Shown: positions 23,689-32,018, numbered from the stretch's first letter. The stretch is 33,536 nt of DNA from an uncultured Clostridia bacterium (GCA_944386775.1 CALXCJ010000014.1:1-33536); one strand, 5' to 3'. The notes: a model not told the origin generated them from the letters alone. Program-made: numbers and translations.

Positions 23689-24423
23689 TCAAATGATTTT
23701 GATAGTACTAAATCGTTTACTGATGTTTTTAGTTTTGCACTTTTTTCTATATAGCAAGGTACATTCCCGAGGTCCCACCCCTAAGGCTGGTTTTCCACAA
23801 GAATATGCTGATTTTACCATGCCTGTTCCACCTGTTGCTAAAATTAAATTTACATCTGGATGATTCATTAATGCTCTTGTTGCTTGGATTGATGGTTCTT
23901 CTATCCATAATATACAATCTTCTGGTGCTCCTGCTTTTATTGCTGCGTCTCTTAGAATTTTAGCAGCTGTAGTGCTACATTTTTGTGCTGATGGATGGAA
24001 TCCAAATATTATTACATTTCTTGTTTTTGCAGATATTATTGATTTGAACATGGTTGTTGATGTTGGGTTTGTAACTGGTGTTACTCCTGCAATTATTCCT
24101 ACTGGTTCTGCTATTTCTACATAACCTTCTTCTTCGTTTTCATTTATTATTCCTACTGTTTTTTCGTATTTTATACTATGATATATATATTCTGTTGCGA
24201 ACATGTTCTTTGTTATTTTGTCTTCGTATATTCCTCTTTTTGTTTCTTCTACTGCCATTTTTGCAAGTTCCATGTGGTGTTCTAAGCCTGCCATTGCCAT
24301 TGCTTTTACTATTTTGTCTATTTGGGTTTGGTCAAGCTCTAAGTATTTTTGAGATGCAATTTTGGCTCTTTTGACTAAATCATCAATCATACTTTTTACT
24401 TTTTCCTCATTTTGCTCTTCCAT
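23689..24423 (-). CDS. adhE: AdhE N-terminal fragment: first half of the aldehyde dehydrogenase domain
   Basis: The true start of adhE: ATG 24423 with an AAAGGAGGA box. The protein begins MEEQNEEKVKSMIDDLVKRA and includes the NAD-binding and substrate segments EPVGIIAGVTPVTNPTSTTM near 110-129 and KAGAPEDCILWIEEPS near 175. Reading is normal up to GKPALGVGP, after which one extra base (plus-strand G at 23769, C in the coding strand) shifts it into an unrelated tail. In the other frame the family sequence continues as GNVPCYIEKSAK. The ALDH domain makes acetaldehyde from acetyl-CoA. Confidence 0.85.
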   Translation of the reverse strand: MEEQNEEKVKSMIDDLVKRAKIASQKYLELDQTQIDKIVKAMAMAGLEHHMELAKMAVEETKRGIYEDKITKNMFATEYIYHSIKYEKTVGIINENEEEGYVEIAEPVGIIAGVTPVTNPTSTTMFKSIISAKTRNVIIFGFHPSAQKCSTTAAKILRDAAIKAGAPEDCILWIEEPSIQATRALMNHPDVNLILATGGTGMVKSAYSCGKPALGVGPRECTLLYRKKCKTKNISKRFSTIKII

Positions 24424-24476
24424 AATATTCCTCCTTTGTTTTTATTTTACCCTATTTTATTTTATATAACCGTACT

Positions 24477-25037
24477 TTAATAATTAAAAAGATTTTTAAG
24501 CACTTTTTTATATCTTTTAAAAATAGGAAGATTTTCATCTACACCATTTATACAACTTTCATATACACTTGTATAATACCATCTTTGTTTATCTTTGTTT
24601 CTTTTTAAAGATCCCCAAGCTTTTTCCTCTCCATATAACTCTATACAATCTTCTAAATCTTCTAGATTACTAATTTTATCACATGCAACAATTAATTTTG
24701 AACCTAATGGTGCATTTTTTATTTGTTCTATGGTGTGTTTTTTTCTATCTTCCCATTCTAGAGACTTGTCTGGTTCAGATGCATCATATACATAATCTCT
24801 AACTTTTTTGCCAAATTCTTTTTCGATATCTTCAAATTCATATGGTGTATCTTCTACTACATCATGCAAAATTCCTGCTGCTACAACATCTTCATCACAT
24901 CCATTTCTTTGTAGAATCATTCCAACTGTGAATGGATGAAATATCATATTAATATCTTCTGTTTTTCTTTTTTGATTTTTATGTGCTTTGGTTGCATAGT
25001 ATATTGCATATTCTATTTTATCTTTTTTTCTATTCAT
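24477..25037 (-). CDS. HD-domain protein, Mesh1-like putative (p)ppGpp hydrolase
   Basis: A 186-residue single HD-domain protein. Metal and catalytic marks match the RelA/SpoT hydrolase domain: AIYYATKAHKNQKRKT (HKNQ-type opening), His34 in FHPFTVG, His58-Asp59 in ILHDVVEDTP with Glu62-Asp63, and Asp120 in ACDKISNLED. Proteins of this size are small alarmone hydrolases, though some relatives act on other nucleotides. I start at ATG 25037, which has an AGGAGG box; the longer frame opening with TTG at 25091 begins inside a promoter. It lies 53 bases upstream of adhE on the same strand, so the two could be co-transcribed. Confidence 0.82.
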   Translation of the reverse strand: MNRKKDKIEYAIYYATKAHKNQKRKTEDINMIFHPFTVGMILQRNGCDEDVVAAGILHDVVEDTPYEFEDIEKEFGKKVRDYVYDASEPDKSLEWEDRKKHTIEQIKNAPLGSKLIVACDKISNLEDLEDCIELYGEEKAWGSLKRNKDKQRWYYTSVYESCINGVDENLPIFKRYKKVLKNLFNY

Positions 25038-25062
25038 GATGTTCCTCCTATTTATTTTTTTA

Positions 25063-25091
25063 ATTATATTACAACATATATTATTTTTCAA
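25063..25091 (-). promoter_or_regulatory. Sigma-A promoter of the HD-domain gene (and perhaps adhE)
   Basis: On the minus strand, TTGAAA (25086-25091) and TATAAT (25063-25068) are separated by 17 bases. The -10 box is about 26 bases before the chosen ATG. This argues against the longer frame, whose TTG would be the -35 box itself. Confidence 0.7.
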
Positions 25092-25111
25092 TAATATTTT
25101 TTTAAAATCTA

Positions 25112-25140
25112 TTTACATTCTGTGTAAGTAATGATACTAT
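25112..25140 (+). promoter_or_regulatory. Sigma-A promoter of the P-loop kinase-like gene
   Basis: TTTACA (25112-25117) and TACTAT (25135-25140) are 17 bases apart, ending about 36 bases before ATG 25177. It is back-to-back with the minus-strand promoter at 25063-25091. Confidence 0.6.
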
Positions 25141-25176
25141 TTATTAAACTTGTTAATTTTAAAAGGGGGTTTTTGT

Positions 25177-25764
25177 ATGACTATACAGAATTCTAAAAAT
25201 ATGATGATTGAGTTTTTGGGAACTCCAGAAGCTGGAAAAACTACAACAATTCATCGGTTGCAAAAAGAATTATCCAAAAAATATACAATTTCTATTATGC
25301 AAGAAGCCGCTGAAATTGTTCCGTCTTATTTTCCAAAAGGTAGTATAGCGGCTCATTTTTGGATGAGACTTAATACTGCAAAAAATATTTTAGAGTATCA
25401 GTTCTCAACTGATTCTGAAGTTCTTTTAATTGATCGTGGACTTTTTGATACACTTTTTTGGAATTATTATTACAGTTCTATTTCACAATTATCTACTGAA
25501 GTAGCGCAACTTGCTAATAAGTTTTTTCAAAATATTGGTATCAAAAATCCTGATTTAGTAGTATATTTATCTACTAAACCAGATGAAGCTATTAATCGTC
25601 GTGGTGGTGAAGGTCGAATTGTTACTTTGGACTTTTTGAAAAATTTTAATTCTCTTCTTGATGAATTTATTAAAACTATTCCTGTTCCTGTTTTTCATTT
25701 AGATACTACAGGACTTTCAAAAGATGATGTTTTTAAAGAAGTTCTTCACAATTTACCTTTGTAA
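25177..25764 (+). CDS. P-loop nucleoside/thymidylate kinase-like ATPase
   Basis: A 195-residue P-loop protein. Walker A is GTPEAGKTTT near residues 15-24, and LLIDRGLFDTLFW near 83 resembles the DR(G/S)-type segment of deoxynucleoside and thymidylate kinases. VYLSTKPDEAINRRGGEGR near 127-145 looks like the lid region with arginines. It therefore probably phosphorylates a nucleotide or other small molecule; the substrate is unknown. I start at ATG 25177, with AAAAGGGGG upstream, rather than at an ATG 27 bases earlier. CAT-CGG codes an in-frame Arg here, one of very few CGG codons seen in the window. It stands alone between divergent promoters and a strong terminator. Confidence 0.72.
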   Translation: MTIQNSKNMMIEFLGTPEAGKTTTIHRLQKELSKKYTISIMQEAAEIVPSYFPKGSIAAHFWMRLNTAKNILEYQFSTDSEVLLIDRGLFDTLFWNYYYSSISQLSTEVAQLANKFFQNIGIKNPDLVVYLSTKPDEAINRRGGEGRIVTLDFLKNFNSLLDEFIKTIPVPVFHLDTTGLSKDDVFKEVLHNLPL

Positions 25765-25812
25765 TTAAACTTTTTTGGTTTATTGAACTTTAGAAAAAAA
25801 TTAAGTTCATGC

Positions 25813-25846
25813 AAAAAATCCAACTTTTATTGAAGTTGGATTTTTT
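25813..25846. terminator. Terminator between the kinase-like gene and the M23 gene
   Basis: AAATCCAACTT (25816-25826) pairs with AAGTTGGATTT (25833-25843), flanked by A and T runs. It serves the plus-strand kinase gene and, being symmetric, the convergent M23 peptidase gene. Confidence 0.85.
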
Positions 25847-25876
25847 ACTTTACATTTTATTTTTTGTAAACATTTT

Positions 25877-26854
25877 CTATTTATATATATAATTTTGTGG
25901 ATTCACAGTTTCTCCATCAATTCTTATCTCAAAATGCAAATGTGGTCCTGTAGAATTTCCTGTAGATCCAACTAACGCTATTTTCTCGCCTGCTGTTACT
26001 TCTTGGCCTTTTGAAACAAGCATTTTACTTGTATGTGCATACCAAGTTTCAACATTATTTCCGTGGTCTACTTTAACAATATATCCATATGAGCCTGACC
26101 AACCTGCAAATGTAACTACTCCATCTGATACTACTTTTATAGGTGTTCCTTTTGCTGCTGCAATATCTAACCCTGTATGTGTAGATACTCTTAATCTACT
26201 AACTGATGCATATCTTGATGTTATAGTTCCTGTAACTGGTAAGTTTGCAATTTTTATACCATTTACATCTGCTATTCCTTTTTCTTTTTCTTCTATTTCT
26301 TTCTTTTCTACTAGTTTATTTGCAATATTTTCTTTTGCAACTTCTAGTGTGTTTGTTTCTACTTCAAAAATATCATCTGTTGTTTGCTCAGCAATTTCAA
26401 AATTTAGCTCTTCGTTTTCTTCTTTCATAGAATTTACTATTTGCTCTGCATCTTCTTTTGTATCTACTGAGTCTATTTTTTCTCCGTCTAATAAAATATC
26501 ATAATATTTATAAGTAATTTTTAATTCTTTTTGAAGTGCAATTAATACTGTACTTTCGTTTGTTTCTTCTGATTTATTTACTAATTTTAATTCATATTCT
26601 GGATTTGCTTCTAATTCTACTTGGTCTACGTTTTTACTATCATAATTTATTATATTTTCTTCTACTAGTTTATTAAATTCTTGTTCATTTTGAATATAAC
26701 CTACTTCTTCTCCAGAAATACTTACTGCATAAACTGGTTTGTATTTTATAAAAATAATCGCGACTATAAAACCAAATGCAATTATTGTAATGTTAAAAAA
26801 CTTTAAAATCTCTTTTGTATAGAATTTTAGTTTTTTCTTTAAAATATACTTCAC
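25877..26854 (-). CDS. Membrane-anchored M23 family peptidoglycan endopeptidase
   Basis: A protein of roughly 325 residues with one membrane segment near its N-terminus (about residues 22-38 from the GTG), a charged coiled middle, and a C-terminal LytM/M23 zinc peptidase domain. Zinc ligands and catalytic residues are visible in STHTGLDIAAAKGTPI (His, Asp), ETWYAHTSKM and GPHLHFEIR (His). It would cleave peptide cross-links in the cell wall. The start is unsettled. There is no ATG near the N-terminus; the open frame could begin at a TTG at 26920, but that TTG is part of a promoter -35 box. The AAAAGGAG box at about 26856-26863 favours the GTG at 26852-26854 or an ATT at 26843-26845. Confidence 0.85.
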   Translation of the reverse strand: MKYILKKKLKFYTKEILKFFNITIIAFGFIVAIIFIKYKPVYAVSISGEEVGYIQNEQEFNKLVEENIINYDSKNVDQVELEANPEYELKLVNKSEETNESTVLIALQKELKITYKYYDILLDGEKIDSVDTKEDAEQIVNSMKEENEELNFEIAEQTTDDIFEVETNTLEVAKENIANKLVEKKEIEEKEKGIADVNGIKIANLPVTGTITSRYASVSRLRVSTHTGLDIAAAKGTPIKVVSDGVVTFAGWSGSYGYIVKVDHGNNVETWYAHTSKMLVSKGQEVTAGEKIALVGSTGNSTGPHLHFEIRIDGETVNPQNYIYK

Positions 26855-26891
26855 TCTCCTTTTGCTTGTTTTTTGAGCGCGACTAAATATT

Positions 26892-26920
26892 ATTATACTA
26901 TATATTCTATGCAATTTCAA
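26892..26920 (-). promoter_or_regulatory. Sigma-A promoter of the M23 peptidase gene
   Basis: On the minus strand TTGAAA (26915-26920) and TATAAT (26892-26897) are exactly 17 bases apart. Transcription would start near 26885, about 30 bases before the proposed start codon. Confidence 0.72.
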
Positions 26921-27097
26921 ATTATGTATACATATTTATACTTTTTTTCTGTCCTTTTCCAAGGAAATTATTTTATTTTTTATCAATTTTATGTATATTT
27001 CTTATTATTTCTCTTATTTTCTTAAATTTACTTGTTTTTTTGTTGGTTGACATTTCCTAATTTGCCTACATTAACATTTTTTTGTTTTACTTGTAGC

Positions 27098-27156
27098 TTG
27101 ACTTTTTTAACTAATAAGTGTATTTTAAATAATAAGTTACTTCAAAACATATAAGT
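27098..27156 (+). promoter_or_regulatory. Promoter with three phased AATAAGT repeats upstream of the XRE gene
   Basis: TTGACT (27098-27103) is 17 bases from TATTTT (27121-27126), a plausible promoter. AATAAGT occurs at 27113-27119 and 27131-27137, and TATAAGT at 27150-27156, spaced 18-19 bases. These could be operator sites for the XRE protein encoded 40 bases downstream. Confidence 0.4.
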
Positions 27157-27196
27157 AAAATGATATATTGTAGTAAAAAATAGGAAGGTGATAAAA

Positions 27197-27532
27197 ATGG
27201 CTTTAGATTATGGAGTAATAGGTTCTAGAATAAAACAAGCTAGAATCGCAAAAAATATGACTCAAGAAGAACTTGCAGATCAAATAGATATTTCAGTAGC
27301 TTTTTTAAGTAGAGTAGAACGTGGAAATTCTCATATTAATTTAAAAAGATTAAATCAAATTTGTGGTTTATTAGATATTTCAGAGGGTTATGTGTTAAAT
27401 GGTGCATCTAGTAATTCTGATGATTATCTTGACCAAGAATTTGCCCTTTTACTTAAAAGAGTTTCTCCAAAAAAGCAGAAACTTATATATAATATTGTAA
27501 AAGCTATAGTGGAAGCTGATATAGATGACTAG
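27197..27532 (+). CDS. XRE-family transcriptional regulator of the AAA/nuclease module
   Basis: A 111-residue protein. The N-terminal Cro/C1-type HTH (about 8-62) reads GSRIKQARIAKNMTQEELAD, then ISVAFLSRVERGNSHINLKR, with a clear recognition helix. The C-terminal third (FALLLKRVSPKKQKLIYNIVKA) is a helical, probably dimerising tail common in Clostridia regulators. I chose ATG 27197, five bases after AGGAAGGTGA; a GTG at 27188 overlaps that ribosome box. It precedes the leader ORF and AAA/nuclease gene on the same strand, without a terminator between them, so they are probably one operon with autoregulation. Third-codon positions favour A, unlike neighbouring plus-strand genes. Confidence 0.84.
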   Translation: MALDYGVIGSRIKQARIAKNMTQEELADQIDISVAFLSRVERGNSHINLKRLNQICGLLDISEGYVLNGASSNSDDYLDQEFALLLKRVSPKKQKLIYNIVKAIVEADIDD

Positions 27533-27554
27533 AAAACATAATTAGAAAGGAGGA

Positions 27555-27602
27555 ATGGCACTTTCTTCCACATTTAAAAGTAGTGGATTTCTAAGTGCCT
27601 AA
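27555..27602 (+). CDS. Possible 15-residue leader peptide
   Basis: An ATG at 27555 encodes MALSSTFKSSGFLSA and stops 8 bases before the start of the AAA/nuclease gene. AAAGGAGG lies immediately upstream, but its spacing to the ATG is very short. The same stretch forms a hairpin (27557-27599). It is either a real upstream ORF for translational coupling or an incidental frame within a structured leader. Confidence 0.3.
   Translation: MALSSTFKSSGFLSA
27557..27599 (+). promoter_or_regulatory. Hairpin separating an AGGAGG box from the AAA/nuclease start codon
   Basis: GGCACTT (27557-27563) pairs with AAGTGCC (27593-27599), with an inner CCAC/GTGG stem (27568-27571 and 27583-27586). The only good ribosome box (27549-27553) is about 58 bases from ATG 27611; folding would bring them to roughly 15 bases. 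No T-run follows, so it is not a terminator. Confidence 0.45.
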
Positions 27603-27610
27603 ATAAATTT

Positions 27611-29290
27611 ATGAAAAAACTTCCTTATGGTATAAGTGATTATGAAAGAATAGTTGAGAATAATTATTACTATGTAGATAAAACAAAATATATAGAAAAA
27701 TTAGAAAATCTAGCAGAACCATATATAATGTTTCTAAGACCCAGAAAGTTTGGTAAAACATTGTTTACTAGTGTTTTAGAGGACTATTATGATGTAAAAA
27801 AAGCAAATAAATTTGAAAAATTATTTGGAGAAACATATATAGGAAAAAATCCTACAAAACTAAAAAATAGTTATTACATATTAAGATTTAACTTTTCAGG
27901 AGTAGATACCTCAAATTCTGAAACAACAATACAGGGATTTAAAGAAAAAGTAACAGCATCAATATCAGATTTTGTAAAAAATTATGAATTAAATTTTTAT
28001 ATAAATCCAGAAATGACAGCCGAAGGATTACTAAACAATTTAATAATAGCTTTTAAAAATCAGAAACAAGGAGAAAAACTATATATCATTATAGACGAAT
28101 ATGATCATTTTGCTAATGAATTATTAGGATTCAATACAGATAATTTTAAAAGTTTAGTTTCTAAAAATAGTAAAGTAAGAAAATGGTACGAAGTACTAAA
28201 AGAAGGAACTGAAAGTGTAGTAGATAGAATATTTATAACAGGAGTCGCACCAATTACTCTAGATAGTATGACATCAGGATTTAATATAGGTTCAGATATA
28301 ACAAGAGATGAACAATTTAATGAAATGATGGGATTTACAGAAGAAGAATTAAATCTATTAATGAAAGAACAAGAAATACCTGAAGAAGAACAAAAAAAAT
28401 TACTTCCAATAATGAAAGAAAACTATGATGGATATAAATTTTCATTAAATGCAAATGAAAGAATATATAACTCAAATATGTGTTTATATTTCTTAAAGGA
28501 TTATATAAGATTAGGTAGAATACCAGAAGAATTAGTAGATATAAATATAGCGACTGATTATAGCAAAATAGGAAGCATGCTAAGACTTTGTAGAGGAGAA
28601 AATAGACTAGATATAATAGAAAAAACAATATCAGGAGAAGGCATAATAACAGAAATAACACAAAAGTTCAATCCAGAAATAGCTTTTGGAGAAAAAGAAA
28701 TGGTATCAATGCTTTATTATTTAGGATATTTAACAATAGAAGATGAAATTGTAGGCTATCCAAAATTAAATATACCAAATAAAGTTATGAAAGAAATATA
28801 CTCTGACTATTTCCTTAAAATATTAGATGAAGAAGAAAATTTAAATATAGATAGTAGTTATTATTCTCAAATAGGAATAGAAATAGCATTAGAAGGAAAA
28901 ATAGATAAAGCAACAAGTTTGTTACAAAAATATTTAAGCAATTTATCAAACAGAGATTATCAAAGATTTGATGAAAAGTATGTAAAACTAATATTTTATT
29001 GTATAATGATGAATTTAAAAATATATAATGTAAAATCAGAAATGGAAGTAGGAAGGGAATATCCAGACATAGTATTATTACCAAAAGATAGTACAAAAGG
29101 CTATTATTCAATAATGATAGAATTTAAATATTTAAAGAAAACAGAAGAAAATAAATTATCTGAAAAACAAGAAGAAGCAAAAAAACAAATAGAAAAATAT
29201 AGCGTTGTAGAAGAAATGAGAACATTAAAGAACTTAAATAAATATACAGTTGTGGTAATAAATGATAAGGCATATATTCAAAAAATATAA
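27611..29290 (+). CDS. AAA-ATPase-like protein with C-terminal PD-(D/E)XK nuclease domain (DUF1703 type)
   Basis: A 559-residue protein opening MKKLPYGISDYERIVENNYY, the hallmark of this family. The N-terminal AAA part has a modified Walker A, RPRKFGKT (43-50), and Walker B IIIDEYDHF with Asp162 and Glu163. A middle helical region (about 225-420) includes MGFTEEELNLLM and ENYDGYKFS. The C-terminal nuclease fold shows PDIVLLPKD (Asp486) and MIEFKYLKK with the E-x-K (Glu504, Lys506) intact. These proteins are numerous in gut Firmicutes and Bacteroidetes, but their role is unproven; defence, mobile-element or toxin functions have been proposed. It has A-ending codons (GGA, ATA, GTA), unlike neighbouring pflB. 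No good ribosome site lies directly before its ATG. Confidence 0.87.
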   Translation: MKKLPYGISDYERIVENNYYYVDKTKYIEKLENLAEPYIMFLRPRKFGKTLFTSVLEDYYDVKKANKFEKLFGETYIGKNPTKLKNSYYILRFNFSGVDTSNSETTIQGFKEKVTASISDFVKNYELNFYINPEMTAEGLLNNLIIAFKNQKQGEKLYIIIDEYDHFANELLGFNTDNFKSLVSKNSKVRKWYEVLKEGTESVVDRIFITGVAPITLDSMTSGFNIGSDITRDEQFNEMMGFTEEELNLLMKEQEIPEEEQKKLLPIMKENYDGYKFSLNANERIYNSNMCLYFLKDYIRLGRIPEELVDINIATDYSKIGSMLRLCRGENRLDIIEKTISGEGIITEITQKFNPEIAFGEKEMVSMLYYLGYLTIEDEIVGYPKLNIPNKVMKEIYSDYFLKILDEEENLNIDSSYYSQIGIEIALEGKIDKATSLLQKYLSNLSNRDYQRFDEKYVKLIFYCIMMNLKIYNVKSEMEVGREYPDIVLLPKDSTKGYYSIMIEFKYLKKTEENKLSEKQEEAKKQIEKYSVVEEMRTLKNLNKYTVVVINDKAYIQKI

Positions 29291-29628
29291 TTAAAAAATA
29301 ATCTAAGTTGTAGTTAGAAATGTAAAGCATACATTAAGTGATGTTGCTGTTATTTACTCATTTTCTTCTTTATGCCTATTTATTAAAATTAACTGAGAGT
29401 AAAAAAATTAGAGATTTACCGAAGTTTAAGGGAAATCTCTAATTTTTTTTACGTCTCTCTTTCCCGCTTTTTCCCAATTTTTCTCTTGCCAATATTTTTT
29501 ATATATGTTATTATAATATATGGTAAAATTGTAAATACTATTAAAAATGTTATTAATTTAATTAATACAAAATAAATGAAGATATTAATTGAAAAATCAT
29601 TTATTTATAAAGTAAGGAGGTTTGAATT
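29291..29628. other. Intergenic stretch between the AAA/nuclease gene and pflB
   Basis: It holds one strong terminator (29401-29450) and the pflB leader. A TATAAT at 29512-29517 has only a poorly spaced TTGCCA (20 bases away) upstream, so the pflB promoter is not certain. Nothing else is seen. Confidence 0.6.
29401..29450. terminator. Strong terminator after the AAA/nuclease gene
   Basis: The left arm 29401-29420 (AAAAAAATTAGAGATTTACC) pairs with 29431-29450 (GGAAATCTCTAATTTTTTTT), one base bulged, around a ten-base loop. It is symmetric and followed by T on the plus strand. Confidence 0.88.
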
Positions 29629-31866
29629 ATGAATTTTAAACAATGGGAAGGTTTTGAAAAAGGTGATTGGACTCAAGAGATAAATGTAAGAGATTTTATA
29701 CAAAGAAATTATACTCCATATACAGGAGATGAAAGTTTTTTAACTGGTCCTACTGAAAAGACAAAAAAATTGTGGGATGAAGTTTTAGAATTATATAAGA
29801 GGGAGCATGATGCACCTGGTGGTGTTTTAGATATAGACACAAAGACAATTTCTACTGTTTCAGCTCATGATGCAGGGTATATTGATAAAGATTTGGAAGA
29901 TATTGTTGGTCTTCAAACAGACAAGCCTTTAAAAAGAGCTATTATGCCTTTTGGTGGTATTAGAATTGTTGAGCAATCTTGCGAGGCTTATGGAAGAAAG
30001 GTTGACCCTGAGGTTGATGAGATTTTCCATAAATATAGAAAAACTCATAATGATGGTGTTTTTAGTGTGTATACTCCAGATATTAGGGCTGCTCGTTCTA
30101 ATCATTTGCTTACAGGTCTTCCAGATGGATATGGTCGTGGTAGAATAATTGGAGATTATAGAAGAGTTGCATTATATGGTGTAGATGCATTAATTGATGC
30201 TAAAAAGGTTGATTTAGATACTTTAGATGTTGATGATTTAACAGAAGATGTTATAAGAGAAAGAGAAGAAATTAAGGAACAAATAGATGCTTTAGGTGAG
30301 TTAAAAGTTATGGCATCTAAATATGGTTTTGATATTTCAGAACCTGCAAAAAATGCTAAAGAAGCTGTTCAATGGTTATATTTTGGATATTTAGGTGCTA
30401 TTAAAGATCAAAATGGAGCTGCTATGAGTTTGGGTAGAACTTCTACTTTCCTTGATATATATTTTGAAAAAGATATAAATTCTGGTATTTTAACAGAACA
30501 AGAAGCTCAAGAGATTATGGATCATTTTATAATGAAATTGAGATTAGTTAGATTTTTAAGAACACCTGAATATAATGAATTATTTAGTGGAGACCCTGTT
30601 TGGGTAACAGAAAGTATTGGAGGTATGGGAATTGATGGAAGAACTTTAGTTACTAAAAATTCTTTCAGATTATTACATTCTTTAGAAAACCTAGGACCTG
30701 CTCCTGAACCAAATATGACAGTTCTTTGGTCTAATCGTTTACCTGATGGATTTAAAAAGTATACAACTAAACTTTCTATAAAAACATCATCTATTCAATA
30801 TGAAAATGATGATTTAATGAGAATTACTTTAGGGGACGATTATGGTATTGCTTGCTGTGTATCTCCTATGAAAATTGGAAAACAAATGCAATTTTTCGGT
30901 GCTAGAGCAAACCTTGCTAAAACACTTCTTTATGCAATTAATGGTGGTAGAGATGAAAAAACAGGAAAACAAGTTACACCAAAATTTGAACCAATTACTT
31001 CTGATTATTTAAATTATGATGAAGTTATAGAAAAATTTGATCAAATGATGGATTATGTTGCAAAAATATATATTAAAGCTTTAAATGCTATACATTATAT
31101 GCATGATAAATATTCTTATGAAGCTATTGAAATGGCACTTCACGATAAAGATATTATTAGAACAATGGCTTGTGGAATTGCTGGTCTTTCAGTAGTTGCT
31201 GATTCTTTATCTGCTATAAAATATGCTAAAGTTAAAGTTATTCGTGATGAAACAGGTATGGCAGTAGATTATGAAGTTGAAGGAGATTTTCCAAAGTTTG
31301 GTAATGATGATGATAGAGTAGATGAGATTGCAGTTTCTGTAGTTAGAACTTTTATGCATAAACTTCAAAAACATCATACTTATAGAAATTCAAAACATAC
31401 ATTATCAATACTTACAATTACTTCTAATGTTGTATATGGTAAAGCAACAGGAAATACTCCTGATGGTAGAAGAGCAGGTGCTCCATTTGGACCAGGTGCA
31501 AACCCATTACACGGAAGAGATACTAATGGTGCACTTGCAGTTATGAATTCAATTGCAAAATTACCTTTTGAACAAGCTGAAGATGGAATTAGTTATACAT
31601 TTTCTATTACACCAGGTACTCTTGGAAAAAGTGAAGATGAACGAATTACAAATTTAGTAAATATGTTAGATGGATATTTTAAACAAACAGGTCACCATAT
31701 AAATGTTAATGTATTTGATAGAAGCTTATTGATAGACGCTATGGATCATCCTGAAAAATACCCTCAACTTACAATTAGAGTTTCAGGCTATGCTGTTAAC
31801 TTTACTAAACTAACTCGTGAACAACAATTAGATGTTATTAATAGAACAATTCATGAAAGAATTTAA
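29629..31866 (+). CDS. pflB: Formate C-acetyltransferase (pyruvate formate-lyase) PflB
   Basis: A 745-residue glycyl-radical enzyme that splits pyruvate plus CoA into acetyl-CoA and formate under anaerobic conditions. The catalytic pair Cys409-Cys410 is in [14 protein letters not shown], and the radical site is Gly720 in [17 protein letters not shown], 25 residues from the C-terminus, as expected. Length and N-terminus ([20 protein letters not shown]) fit true PflB rather than other glycyl-radical enzymes. AAGGAGG stands eight bases before ATG 29629. Its activase gene pflA follows on the same strand, 152 bases on, with a terminator hairpin between. Third positions are often T (GGT, ATT, GTT), like other resident plus-strand genes. 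Confidence 0.98.
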   Translation: MNFKQWEGFEKGDWTQEINVRDFIQRNYTPYTGDESFLTGPTEKTKKLWDEVLELYKREHDAPGGVLDIDTKTISTVSAHDAGYIDKDLEDIVGLQTDKPLKRAIMPFGGIRIVEQSCEAYGRKVDPEVDEIFHKYRKTHNDGVFSVYTPDIRAARSNHLLTGLPDGYGRGRIIGDYRRVALYGVDALIDAKKVDLDTLDVDDLTEDVIREREEIKEQIDALGELKVMASKYGFDISEPAKNAKEAVQWLYFGYLGAIKDQNGAAMSLGRTSTFLDIYFEKDINSGILTEQEAQEIMDHFIMKLRLVRFLRTPEYNELFSGDPVWVTESIGGMGIDGRTLVTKNSFRLLHSLENLGPAPEPNMTVLWSNRLPDGFKKYTTKLSIKTSSIQYENDDLMRITLGDDYGIACCVSPMKIGKQMQFFGARANLAKTLLYAINGGRDEKTGKQVTPKFEPITSDYLNYDEVIEKFDQMMDYVAKIYIKALNAIHYMHDKYSYEAIEMALHDKDIIRTMACGIAGLSVVADSLSAIKYAKVKVIRDETGMAVDYEVEGDFPKFGNDDDRVDEIAVSVVRTFMHKLQKHHTYRNSKHTLSILTITSNVVYGKATGNTPDGRRAGAPFGPGANPLHGRDTNGALAVMNSIAKLPFEQAEDGISYTFSITPGTLGKSEDERITNLVNMLDGYFKQTGHHINVNVFDRSLLIDAMDHPEKYPQLTIRVSGYAVNFTKLTREQQLDVINRTIHERI

Positions 31867-31887
31867 CTTTCTTGATTTTAGGTTTAC

Positions 31888-31948
31888 AAAAGCTTTTGAT
31901 TTTTATAGATTTATCTTTTAAATTTTCTCTTTTAAATCAAAAGCTTTT
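31888..31948 (+). terminator. Hairpin between pflB and pflA
   Basis: AAAAGCTTTTGATTT (31888-31902) is perfectly complementary to AAATCAAAAGCTTTT (31934-31948), followed by ATTTTG. The long AT-rich loop suggests it may act as an attenuating terminator that lowers pflA relative to pflB. Confidence 0.65.
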
Positions 31949-32018
31949 ATTTTGAAAATTAAACTTAAACTTATTTTGAAATTCAAAACTTATACTTATT
32001 ATGAAAGAGGTATTAAAT

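Larger units (their letters stand above)
21824..24423 (-). pseudogene. adhE: adhE locus, interrupted by two single-base insertions
   Basis: Taken together the three fragments make one bifunctional aldehyde-alcohol dehydrogenase. The locus is 2600 bases; removing one inserted C near 23769 and one near 23150 gives 2598 bases, exactly 866 codons (865 residues plus stop), the normal AdhE size. Domain order is CoA-dependent ALDH then Fe-dependent ADH, as in spirosome-forming AdhE. Everything else is conserved in frame, with no other damage seen. Possible explanations are a young pseudogene, sequencing or assembly error, or frameshift-dependent decoding. With pflB-pflA it would complete pyruvate to ethanol fermentation. 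Confidence 0.75.
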
